The notes beneath the pieces were generated by a model that was not told the DNA's origin, did no database searches, and saw only the letters and a list, made by a program, of their open reading frames with translations. Below, piece after piece: positions 8,651 to 15,071 of a stretch of 37,350 bases of DNA. The DNA is taken from positions 1 to 37,350 of the forward strand of contig NZ_CACSJM010000052.1 of assembly GCF_902706185.1 (NCBI RefSeq). Direction: 5' to 3'. The DNA comes from Roseomonas sp. 18066 (GTDB lineage Bacteria; Pseudomonadota; Alphaproteobacteria; Acetobacterales; Acetobacteraceae). A program made the position numbers and the translations under genes. Position 1 is the first letter of the stretch, and every line of letters begins with the position of its first letter.

Positions 8651-9951
8651 GGGGTGCCAGCCTGGGGGGCGGCCGCCTCGGCCGGGCGGGTCAGCAGGCT
8701 GCGCAGCGCCGGGAAGCCGAGGCCGAGGAGGCGGACCGAGCGCACGGTGACCTCGGCCTCGGCCAGCGTGCCGGATTCGATGGCGAAGGCCGGGCCGCGG
8801 CCGGTCGACCAGCGCAGCCCGCTGCGCGTCGCGCGGTCGGGGTCCAGCGCCACCTCCACCTCGAAGGGCGCGCCGAGCTCGGTGGTGAAGCTGCGCACCA
8901 GCTGGTCGTTCTGCAGCGTCCGCAGCAGGCCGGCCGACGAGGCCGGGGTGTGCGACACCCGCACCACGCGGCCGTGAACAAAACCGTCCTCCTCGCGCCG
9001 GGTGGAGGAAGGAGAAATCTCCACCGGCAGGCCGGGCGCCAGGCGCTTTCCGTCCTGGGCGGTGACATAGATGACGGCGACCGGCGCGTCGCGGCCGCCC
9101 TCCAGGTCGCGCTCGATGGTCAGCAGCGCGGTGCCGCGGGTGACGACATGACCGGCATTGGCCTTCTGCTCGACGACGACGCCGGAATAGGGCGCCAGCA
9201 CCTCGCCCAGCCGGCCGAGCCGGGCGCGCAGCGCCTCCGCCTGGCGGCCGGTCTCGTCGACGCGGCGCTCGGCCTCCAGCGTCTCGCGCTCCTGCTGGGT
9301 GCGCTTCAGCGCCTGGTCGAGGACCAGCTGCTCGCGCTCGTTGCGGGCGCTGGCGATCTGCTCGCGCAGCTGGAACACCTCGACCCGGGCGTAGAGGGCG
9401 CGGTCGCGGTTGACCAGGTTCTGCTGCGCCAGGCGCTCCAGCACCGCCTCGCGCTCGGTCATCATGCCGATGCGCTCGGCCAGCATGCGCAGGTTGCCGG
9501 CGAGTGCGGCGTCGCGGGCGACGCGGAAGGCGTCGGCCGCGGCGCTCTCCCGCCCGTGGAAGGCGGCGAGCTCGCGCCGGTGGCGCAGCGCGTCGGCGGC
9601 CTGGCCCTCGGCCAGCGCCAGCTGCAGGCGGACCTCGGACTGGTCGACGAGGGCGACCGCCTGGCCGGCGACGACGCGCTCGCCGGGGCGCGCCAGCAGC
9701 CGCTCGATGCGGCCGTCGGTGTCGGCGACGATGTCGACCACGCCGCCCGAGGGCAGCAGGATGCCGCGGCCGGTGACCTTGATCGGCACGTCGACGAAGG
9801 CCGACCAGGCGATACCGGTCACCGCCAGCGCCAGCAGCGCGCCGACCACCCCGACGGTCCAGGGCCGCATCACCCGCAGCGGCTCGTCATGGCGGTCGGG
9901 GGCCGAGGCCTCGGCGATCGCCTGGGCACGGAACAGGGGGGGCTGGGACAT
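8647..9951 (-). CDS. HlyD-like membrane fusion protein of NHLP/NHLM export system
   Basis: A 434-residue periplasmic adaptor of type I secretion. It has a short cytoplasmic N terminus, one membrane helix (about residues 32-50, VGVVGALLALAVTGIAWSAF), a biotinyl-lipoyl hairpin half (GRIERLLARPGERVVAGQAVA), a long Gln/Arg/Glu-rich coiled coil (about 115-255), the second lipoyl half (YSGVVVEQKANAGHVVTRG) and a beta-barrel. It would link the inner-membrane ABC proteins to an outer-membrane TolC-type channel, which is not encoded here. First gene of the three-gene exporter operon. No convincing Shine-Dalgarno is seen before the ATG. The 210-bp upstream spacer is shared with the divergent rtx gene. 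Confidence 0.9.
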   Translation of the reverse strand: MSQPPLFRAQAIAEASAPDRHDEPLRVMRPWTVGVVGALLALAVTGIAWSAFVDVPIKVTGRGILLPSGGVVDIVADTDGRIERLLARPGERVVAGQAVALVDQSEVRLQLALAEGQAADALRHRRELAAFHGRESAAADAFRVARDAALAGNLRMLAERIGMMTEREAVLERLAQQNLVNRDRALYARVEVFQLREQIASARNEREQLVLDQALKRTQQERETLEAERRVDETGRQAEALRARLGRLGEVLAPYSGVVVEQKANAGHVVTRGTALLTIERDLEGGRDAPVAVIYVTAQDGKRLAPGLPVEISPSSTRREEDGFVHGRVVRVSHTPASSAGLLRTLQNDQLVRSFTTELGAPFEVEVALDPDRATRSGLRWSTGRGPAFAIESGTLAEAEVTVRSVRLLGLGFPALRSLLTRPAEAAAPQAGTP

Positions 9952-10161
9952 GCCGAGATCGAACCTTGCCGGTCACACCATCGAAGCCATCCGCGATGCC
10001 GGCCGCCGTCACTATGCGTCGGCGGCGAACCGAAGGGAACCGCCGATGCGGCGCCGCCGCCGATCTCCGGCGTCTATCGCGGCGATAGGAAACTGCCCGT
10101 AGCGGGCGGCGACGGGCGGGTGATACGACGTCGTCAGCGAAACCAAAATGGGACACCGACG
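9952..10161. promoter_or_regulatory. Divergent control region between exporter operon and first double-glycine RTX gene
   Basis: A 210-bp spacer between two divergent starts. It holds an inverted repeat (10074-10088), a conserved TGCCCGTA (10094-10101), a GCCCG-TAG-CGGGC hairpin (about 10095-10107), a conserved TGATAC (10121-10126) and a 10-bp palindrome ACGACGTCGT (10125-10134). The repeat, TGCCCGTA and TGATAC recur with matching spacing before the second RTX gene. Both promoters must lie here, but no confident -35/-10 pair could be assigned. Confidence 0.5.
10074..10088. promoter_or_regulatory. Operator-like inverted repeat, copy 1
   Basis: Half-site CTATCGC, one central G, then the exact reverse complement GCGATAG. 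Its centre (10081) is 81 bp before the ATG of the first RTX gene and 130 bp from the start of the divergent adaptor gene. The same core recurs before the second RTX gene at nearly the same distance, which supports a protein-binding site or a 5' UTR hairpin. The cognate regulator is unknown. Confidence 0.5.
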
Positions 10162-10785
10162 ATGTCTGCGAAGACGCTGAAGAGTGATAGCCTGGAGCAG
10201 GTGACCGGCGGTGCCCATGTGGCCGGCACCCCGAACAACGATGTGCTGGAGGGCACCCAGGCCGATGACAGCATCGTCGCCGGCGCCGGCGACGACACCG
10301 TCGTGGCCAGGGGCGGCAACGACTACGTCGATGGCGGTGCCGGCAACGACGTCATCGACGGCGGCGCCGGCAACGACGTGCTCTTCGGCGGCGAGGGCCA
10401 CGACCTGATCAATGGCAGCGACGGCAGCGATCAGATCTATGGCGGCGCCGGCGACGACTATCTGGATGGCGGCGCCTTCGACGGCGCGGCGGACGTGGCC
10501 TTCGGCGGCGCCGGCGACGACACCTTCGTCTGGGGCCCTGGCGACGGCAACGACCAGTTCCACGGCAACAGCGGCAACGACACGCTGCGGGTCGCCGGGC
10601 TGAGCGTGCAGGACGTGCAGGCGGCGCTGACCCAGGAAGGCCGCACCGACCTGACGATCAAGGTGGACCAGAACGTCATCACCTTCCTCGACGCGCATGG
10701 CCAGCCGGTGGCCTTCAACGGCGTCATCAATGTGAATGGTGAAAGCCTGCGCTTCAGCGAGATCGAAGCGATCCGCGTCGGCTAA
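10162..10785 (+). CDS. Double-glycine-leader RTX repeat protein, copy 1
   Basis: A predicted 207-residue secreted acidic protein. The first 17 residues form a double-glycine leader with Leu6 (-12), Leu11 (-7), Val14 (-4) and Gly16-Gly17 (-2/-1), the pattern C39 peptidases cleave. From residue 18 to about 145 it is RTX-like, with repeated GGAGND-type calcium-binding nonapeptides (for example GGAGNDVIDGGAGNDVLFGG). A non-repeat C-terminal domain (about 148-207, including ALTQEGRTDLTIKVDQNVIT) ends in IRVG. The ATG at 10162 is chosen because it matches the paralogue's start exactly, with GGGA 8 nt upstream. The likely exporter is the divergent C39/ABC/HlyD operon (inference). Role unknown: bacteriocin-like effector, matrix or adhesion protein, or calcium-dependent surface protein are all possible. 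Confidence 0.85.
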   Translation: MSAKTLKSDSLEQVTGGAHVAGTPNNDVLEGTQADDSIVAGAGDDTVVARGGNDYVDGGAGNDVIDGGAGNDVLFGGEGHDLINGSDGSDQIYGGAGDDYLDGGAFDGAADVAFGGAGDDTFVWGPGDGNDQFHGNSGNDTLRVAGLSVQDVQAALTQEGRTDLTIKVDQNVITFLDAHGQPVAFNGVINVNGESLRFSEIEAIRVG

Positions 10786-10804
10786 GCGGAACGACCCTCC
10801 GGCA

Positions 10805-10828
10805 CGCGGCGGCACCGGTGCCGCCGCG
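10805..10828. terminator. Perfect 24-bp palindrome after first RTX gene, possible terminator
   Basis: The arm CGCGGCGGCACC is followed at once by its exact reverse complement, giving a very stable GC hairpin 20 bp after the stop codon. No T-tract follows, so it may be a weak or Rho-assisted terminator, an mRNA 3'-end stabiliser, or a binding site. Confidence 0.4.
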
Positions 10829-10931
10829 CCGCCCGCTGCAGGGATGTGACATGACCGCCCGCCGCAACCCGCGGTGGTCGCGCGACAGGGCAGGGCGCAT
10901 CGGCGGCTGCAAGCCCGTCCGCCCGCGCCGC

Positions 10932-10952
10932 CGTCTATCGCCGCGATAGACG
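10932..10952. promoter_or_regulatory. Operator-like 21-bp perfect palindrome, copy 2
   Basis: Half-site CGTCTATCGC, one central C (10942), then the exact reverse complement. It shares the CTATCGC-N-GCGATAG core with copy 1 and its centre is 82 bp before the second RTX start (81 bp for copy 1). The perfect symmetry extends 3 bp further on each side than in copy 1, so this may be the stronger site. Confidence 0.55.
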
Positions 10953-11023
10953 AATGCCCGTATCCGACGCCCGCGACGACATGATACGCAGGCGGAACCG
11001 AAACCAGGATGGAGACCAGGACA

Positions 11024-11647
11024 ATGACCGCGAAGCCTTTGAACAGCGAGAACCTCGACAAGGTCGTGGGCGGCGCCTTCCAGCAGGGCACCGCCGGCGC
11101 CGACACCCTGCAGGGCGGCAGCGAGGCGGACGTGATCTTCGCCGGCGGCGGCAATGACACCGTCGTCACCGGCGCCGGCAACGACCAGGCCTATGGCGAG
11201 GCCGGCAACGACTTCATCCATACCGGGGCCGGCAATGACATCGCCTTCGGCGGCGAGGGCAACGACACCATCAATGGCGGCTCGGGCGCCGACACCCTGC
11301 ATGGCGAGGGCGGCAATGACTTCCTCGATGGCGGCGCCGGCGACGGCGCGGCCGACCTGGCCTTCGGCGGCACGGGCAGTGACAGCTTCATCTGGGCGCC
11401 CGGCGACGGCAACGACCAGTTCCATGGCGGCGGTGGCACCGACACGCTGAACATCGCCGGCGTCAGCATGAATGACCTGCAGGCGGCGCTGACCCAGGAA
11501 GGCCGCACCGACCTGACGATCAAGGTCGATCAGAACGTCATCACCTTCGTCGATGCGCATGGCCAGCCGGCCAGCTTCAACGGCTCGATCACCATCGGCC
11601 ACGAGACCATGCGCTTCAGCGACGTCGAGCGCATCCGCGTCGGCTGA
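11024..11647 (+). CDS. Double-glycine-leader RTX repeat protein, copy 2
   Basis: A 207-residue paralogue of the preceding gene with the same architecture. The 17-residue leader has Leu6, Leu11, Val14 and Gly16-Gly17 at the -12, -7, -4, -2 and -1 positions. RTX-type repeats follow (GGNDTVV, GAGND, GGEGNDTINGG and similar, to about residue 145), then a conserved C-terminal domain that includes ALTQEGRTDLTIKVDQNVIT and ends IRVG. An in-frame ATG at 11009 exists. The ATG at 11024 is preferred because it has GGAG at 11011-11014 (9-nt spacing) and aligns with copy 1. The repeats are more divergent from copy 1 than the C-terminal domain is. Function unknown; predicted substrate of the adjacent exporter. 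Confidence 0.85.
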   Translation: MTAKPLNSENLDKVVGGAFQQGTAGADTLQGGSEADVIFAGGGNDTVVTGAGNDQAYGEAGNDFIHTGAGNDIAFGGEGNDTINGGSGADTLHGEGGNDFLDGGAGDGAADLAFGGTGSDSFIWAPGDGNDQFHGGGGTDTLNIAGVSMNDLQAALTQEGRTDLTIKVDQNVITFVDAHGQPASFNGSITIGHETMRFSDVERIRVG

Positions 11648-11673
11648 TCCGCCGCCCGGTCTCGGGAAGGAAG

Positions 11674-11706
11674 GGGCCGCCGGCGATGCCAGGCGGCCCT
11701 TTCTGT
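11674..11706 (+). terminator. Rho-independent terminator after second RTX gene
   Basis: Stem GGGCCGCC (11674-11681) pairs with GGCGGCCC (11692-11699) around a 10-nt loop and is followed by TTTCTGT. It starts 27 bp after the stop codon and should end the RTX transcript. Confidence 0.75.
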
Positions 11707-11791
11707 GCCGGGCGCCGCGAAACCGCGCCCGGCGCCCGGCCGTTTCACCAAGGCGAGGCGCGCGGCAGGTGGCATGCGGGAGAGGGCGGCG

Positions 11792-12199
11792 ATGCTGGGC
11801 TATATCATGATCGGTGCCGACGACATGGCGGGCGCGGTGCGCTTCTGGTCGGCGGTGCTGCCGCCGCTGGGCTATGCGCCGAACCGCGGCGAGGGCTATG
11901 TCGTCTATTCCCGTGCCGGCGGCGGGGAAGGCGCGCCGATGATCTACGTCATCAAGCCTTTCGACGGCGGCCCGGCCAGCGCGGGCAATGGTTCCATGAC
12001 CGCCTTCGCGGCGCCGACCCAGGCGATGGTCCGCCAGCTGCACGCCGCGGGGCTGGCGGCCGGCGGCACCGACGAAGGCGCGCCCGGCTTCCGCGAGGCC
12101 TATAGCGACAGCTTCTATGTCGGCTATCTGCGCGATCCGCAGGGTAACAAGCTGGCGGTCTATTGCGCCGATCCGGCGGAAGGACGGCGGGGCGGATAG
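11792..12199 (+). CDS. VOC family protein (glyoxalase/bleomycin resistance-like)
   Basis: A 135-residue single-domain vicinal-oxygen-chelate protein. It starts MLGYIMIGADDMAGAVRFW, the usual first beta-alpha unit, and ends with SFYVGYLRDPQGNKLAVYC, the metal-site region of the second beta-alpha-beta-beta-beta unit. Upstream in-frame ATGs at 11705 and 11774 exist, but the first overlaps the T-tract of the preceding terminator. The ATG at 11792 has GGAG at 11779-11782 and matches the family's usual N terminus. Members act on varied small molecules, and no substrate can be assigned. Confidence 0.85.
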   Translation: MLGYIMIGADDMAGAVRFWSAVLPPLGYAPNRGEGYVVYSRAGGGEGAPMIYVIKPFDGGPASAGNGSMTAFAAPTQAMVRQLHAAGLAAGGTDEGAPGFREAYSDSFYVGYLRDPQGNKLAVYCADPAEGRRGG

Positions 12200-12895
12200 G
12201 GCGGGCGCCCTGCCTGCGCCATCCGCACATCGATGCCGGAACGATGCGCCCCTGCCCGCGCGCCGCGGCGATCCGGAACGGCGAGGTCGACCACCACCGG
12301 CCACCCTTCGACAAGGCGTTGATGCGGCGCGCGGTGCAGCAGGTGCTCCGGGCCAGCGCCCCGCTGGCTCAGACGGCTGCGCCGAGCCCTGGAATCATGC
12401 TCGCTCGCCTCTGCTGATCTGCACGGCGGGCCTTCGGGATCCTGAGGCAGCTTGGATGCGGCTTTCCTATCCGCCTGATGGGCAGCAGCGTCAGCTCCTG
12501 GCGTGGCTGACAACCACCGATCCACGGTATGGGGGGCTGCGCTGGTGGTTTCGATGCCTTCTCAGCCGCGGTAACGACAGGCTTGGCTCGAGGGTCGGGA
12601 AACTCGACCTGGCGCCCGATTCACCGAGGTTGGGTCGTCGGCTCGCCCATCACCTCACGGACCGATCCAGCCGGGACAGCCGGCAGGGCCAAGCTCCGGA
12701 TCGATGGATGGCGGCGCGGCTGGGGTGCGACGAGCGGACTGCCAGGCCGCTGCGCAAGCCACCAAAAGGAGGGCAGGCCGGCAGAAGCCGGTGGTGTCCG
12801 CGGCCACCTGGTTTCCAACCACTGTCATCCCGAGAGAATATCTGTGGGAACAACCGCGCGGAACCCGCACTACCAATTGATTTTAATCGATAGTA
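12200..12895. other. About 700 bp with no recognisable gene, next to tRNA-Ser
   Basis: Open frames exist on both strands but none has a recognisable domain, a good ribosome-binding site or a family-like N terminus. The stretch from about 12410 onward is visibly less GC-rich than its neighbours and has the look of decayed or foreign DNA. It lies directly at the 3' end of a tRNA-Ser gene, a common integration target, so it could be a remnant of an inserted element. No inverted repeats, integrase or duplicated tRNA 3' end was found to prove that. Confidence 0.4.
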
Positions 12896-12985
12896 TGGCG
12901 GATAGGGTGGGATTCGAACCCACGGTAGGGTTACCCCTACGGCGGTTTTCAAGACCGCTGCCTTAAACCACTCGGCCACCCATCC
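12896..12985 (-). tRNA. tRNA-Ser (anticodon TGA)
   Basis: A 90-nt cloverleaf on the minus strand. The acceptor GGATGGG (12985 downward) pairs with CCTATCC, followed by discriminator G and encoded CCA (12898-12896). The D-arm region is TGGCCGAGTGGTTTAAGGC. The anticodon loop CTTGAAA reads TGA for UCA-type serine codons. A long variable arm (GTAGGGGTAACCCTAC) and the T-loop GGTTCGAATCC follow. The long variable arm confirms a class II tRNA-Ser. Confidence 0.95.
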
Positions 12986-13198
12986 TGTGCCTGCGAATTC
13001 ACGCGGGGTGTTCGATAACCTGTCGGTCCGGCGCCGTCGAGACACCTGCCGGCGCTTTCGGCGAAGCCAGGGGGCCGAAGCCCGGGAGGCCAGGATGGTC
13101 AATCGGTCGCGAGCGGGCTATCTCCAGAACATAAAATGAACAAGAATGCCCCGCAGCGGCGCCCGCCTCCCCGGCGCCCAGCCCCAGGGAGCGCCGCC

Positions 13199-13831
13199 AT
13201 GGCCGAGGACCTCGTCTTCTACACCCATCCCATGTCGCGCGGCCGGGTGGTCCGCTGGATGCTCGAGGAGCTCGGCCAGCCCTACCGCACCGAGCTGCTG
13301 GACTATGGCACCAGCATGAAGGCGCCCGGGTATCTGGCGGTGAATCCGATGGGCAAGGTGCCGGCCATCCGCCATGGCGAGACCGTGGTGACCGAGGGCG
13401 CCGCCATCTGCGCCTATCTGGCCGACGCCTTTCCGGCCGCCGGCCTGGCGCCGCCGCCGGGCGACCCGCGCCGCGGCGCCTATTACCGCTGGCTGTTCTT
13501 CGCCGCCGGGCCGATGGAGGCCGCCGTGGTCAATCGCAGCCTGGGCTTCGAGCTGCCCCCGGGGAAGGAGCGCTTGGCCGGCTATGGCAGCTATGCCGAT
13601 GTGATGAACGCCGCCGAGCAGGCGGTGGGGCAGGGGCTGTACCTCGCCGGCGACCGCTTCACCGCGGCCGATCTGTATTTTGGCAGCCATCTCGGCTGGG
13701 GCATGCAGTTCGGCACCATCGAGAAGCGCCCGGCCTTCGAGGCCTATTGGGCGCGGCTGCGCGACCGGCCGGCGGCGATCCGCGCGGCGGCCATCGACGA
13801 CGCGCTGGTCCCGGCGCAGCCGGGGGGCTAG
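13199..13831 (+). CDS. Glutathione S-transferase family protein
   Basis: A 210-residue cytosolic GST-type protein. The N-terminal thioredoxin-like fold (about 1-80) begins DLVFYTHPMSRGRVVRWML and contains the cis-proline/glutathione-binding strip NPMGKVPAIRHGETVVTEGAAICAYL in two parts. The all-helical C-terminal domain follows (about 88-205, with DRFTAADLYFGSHL). Ser13 is at the position where catalytic Ser or Tyr/Cys normally sits. An upstream ATG at 13136 is in frame, but AGGGAG at 13186-13191 places the start at 13199. Substrate unknown. Confidence 0.9.
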   Translation: MAEDLVFYTHPMSRGRVVRWMLEELGQPYRTELLDYGTSMKAPGYLAVNPMGKVPAIRHGETVVTEGAAICAYLADAFPAAGLAPPPGDPRRGAYYRWLFFAAGPMEAAVVNRSLGFELPPGKERLAGYGSYADVMNAAEQAVGQGLYLAGDRFTAADLYFGSHLGWGMQFGTIEKRPAFEAYWARLRDRPAAIRAAAIDDALVPAQPGG

Positions 13832-13924
13832 ACAGGGCTCACCATCGGGTTGCCGCATTTTTGCGTGAAACCGGGATGAATATGGCGGTGTTAGCGCTTG
13901 CGCCGTCTCAAGGAAGCCTGAGCC

Positions 13925-15004
13925 ATGCGTCGATCCATCGCCTTCCTGCCGTCGCTGCTCCTTGCCGCGGGCTTCGCGCTGCCGGCGGCGGCCCAGGGTA
14001 ACCTGTCGCCGAGCGGCCTGCCCCAGGGCGGCAGCCCCGACCTGATCGCGCCGCTGACCAGCCCGGTCCCCGGCGACCAGGCGCCGCCGCCCGATCCCTA
14101 CGGCACCTTCACCTTCTCGATCGAGAACGACATGTTCGGCGGCAGCGACCGCTACTACACCAACGGCTTCCAGTTCGCCTGGCGCTCGCCCTCGGCCGAC
14201 CTGCCGCGGCCGCTGGCCTGGCTGAACGACCGGCTGGACTGGGTGATGGGGCCGGGGACGCTGCGATGGGGCGCGGCCCTCGGCCAGAGCATGTACACGG
14301 CCGAGGACACCTTCACGACCAATCCACGGGCGAATGACCGGCCCTATGCCGCCTATCTCTATGGCGCGCTGTCGCTCAGCCGGACCTCGGAATTCACCTC
14401 GACCCAGTTCGAGCTGCAGGCCGGCGTGGTCGGCCCCTCGGCGCTCGGCGAGTTCATCCAGAACAACTACCACGAGCTGATCGGCGTCGATCAGGTCAAT
14501 GGCTGGAAGACCCAGCTCAAGGACGAGCCGGCGCTGACCGCCATCATCGAGCGCAAGTGGCGCCTGCCTCTGGCCGAGCTCGGCGGCATCGGCTTCGAGG
14601 CGATCCCCTCGGCGACGCTCAGCCTGGGCAATGTGCAGACCTATGCCGGCGTCGGCGGGCTGTTCCGCTTCGGCCAGGGGCTGGACGCCGATTTCGGCCC
14701 GCCGCGCATCCGCCCGGCGCTGGCCGGCTCCTCCTGGATCCAGCCGCGGCAGGATTTCGGCTGGTATGTCTTCGCGGGCCTCGATGGCCGCGGCGTGGCG
14801 CGCGACATCACGCTGGACGGCAATACCTGGCGCGACAGCCGCAGCGTCGACAAGCGACCCTTCGTCGGCGACCTGCAGGCCGGCGTCGCCGTGCTGTGGC
14901 AGGGCATGCGCTTCGCCTACACGCAGATCTGGCGCTCGGAGGAGTTCTATGGCCAGCGCGGCGTGCAGAGCTTCGGCTCGCTCAGCGTTTCCTTTCGTTT
15001 CTGA
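13925..15004 (+). CDS. LpxR-like lipid A 3'-O-deacylase family outer-membrane protein
   Basis: A 359-residue beta-barrel protein with a Sec signal (about residues 1-23, cleavage after PAAAQ likely). It has the DUF2219/LpxR signature: FSIENDMFGGSDRYYTNGF (residues ~64-82) with the Asn68-Asp69 pair, NDRPYAAYLYGAL (~137-149), and QNNYHELIG with His183. These correspond to the LpxR active-site Asn-Asp and His residues. The last residue is Phe, as in many outer-membrane barrels. LpxR removes the 3'-linked acyl chains of lipid A in a calcium-dependent way. Whether this homologue acts on lipid A in this organism is unproven. AAGGAAG lies before the ATG. Confidence 0.85.
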   Translation: MRRSIAFLPSLLLAAGFALPAAAQGNLSPSGLPQGGSPDLIAPLTSPVPGDQAPPPDPYGTFTFSIENDMFGGSDRYYTNGFQFAWRSPSADLPRPLAWLNDRLDWVMGPGTLRWGAALGQSMYTAEDTFTTNPRANDRPYAAYLYGALSLSRTSEFTSTQFELQAGVVGPSALGEFIQNNYHELIGVDQVNGWKTQLKDEPALTAIIERKWRLPLAELGGIGFEAIPSATLSLGNVQTYAGVGGLFRFGQGLDADFGPPRIRPALAGSSWIQPRQDFGWYVFAGLDGRGVARDITLDGNTWRDSRSVDKRPFVGDLQAGVAVLWQGMRFAYTQIWRSEEFYGQRGVQSFGSLSVSFRF

Positions 15005-15019
15005 ACAACTTGCGGGCCG

Positions 15020-15064
15020 CGGCTGCTGCCAAGGTTGCAGCCGAGGTGCCGCTCATGGCACCTC
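15020..15064 (+). terminator. Two tandem hairpins between lpxR-like and mltB-like genes
   Basis: The first hairpin pairs GGCTGC (from 15020) with GCAGCC. The second is a perfect 8-bp stem, GAGGTGCC (15043-15050) with GGCACCTC (15057-15064), around a 6-nt loop, and lies only 7 nt before the next ATG. No T-run follows. They may be a weak terminator of the upstream gene or a structure that limits translation initiation of the next one. Confidence 0.4.
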
Positions 15065-15071
15065 TGCCCCG

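Larger units (their letters stand above)
10786..11023. promoter_or_regulatory. Spacer between the two RTX genes with duplicated control elements
   Basis: A 238-bp gap. It contains the post-gene palindrome (10805-10828), then the second operator-like palindrome (10932-10952), a second TGCCCGTA (10955-10962) and a second TGATAC (10982-10987). The order and spacing match the region before copy 1, so the second gene probably has its own promoter and is not only read through from the first. No ORF of its own is supported. Confidence 0.5.
10071..11647 (+). repeat. Tandem duplication of an RTX gene with its upstream region (862-bp period)
   Basis: Starts (10162 and 11024), stops (10785 and 11647) and a 49-bp identical block (10616-10664 and 11478-11526) are all offset by exactly 862 bp. 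The upstream palindrome centres are offset by 861. The two coding regions therefore have no net insertion or deletion. About 130 of 207 protein residues are identical by eye count. Similarity fades upstream of the palindromes and just after the stop codons, so the duplicated unit is a promoter plus one gene. Confidence 0.8.

Noticed and set aside
3576..9951. Ordinary RTX type I secretion system
   Set aside because: The peptidase domain has its catalytic Cys and there are two ABC subunits, matching NHLP/NHLM exporters better than HlyB/HlyD sets.
8950..10161. Long open frame continuing upstream of the first RTX gene
   Set aside because: It runs antisense through the hlyD-like gene and arises from the high GC content. 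The paralogue's start, ribosome-binding site and leader all support 10162 as the true start.
10162..11647. CRISPR-like array from the regularly repeated GGCGGCGCCGGC-type units
   Set aside because: The periodicity is 27 bp and in frame, encoding RTX nonapeptides, with no spacers and no cas genes.
10012..12304. Minus-strand open frames across the RTX genes
   Set aside because: Low-complexity Ala/Val/Gly translations mirror the RTX repeats; no start signals or domains.
12117..12966. Open frames within the gene-poor stretch
   Set aside because: No recognisable domain, no good ribosome-binding site, and one runs into tRNA-Ser on the opposite strand. Considered as transposase remnants but no DDE or integrase motif could be read.
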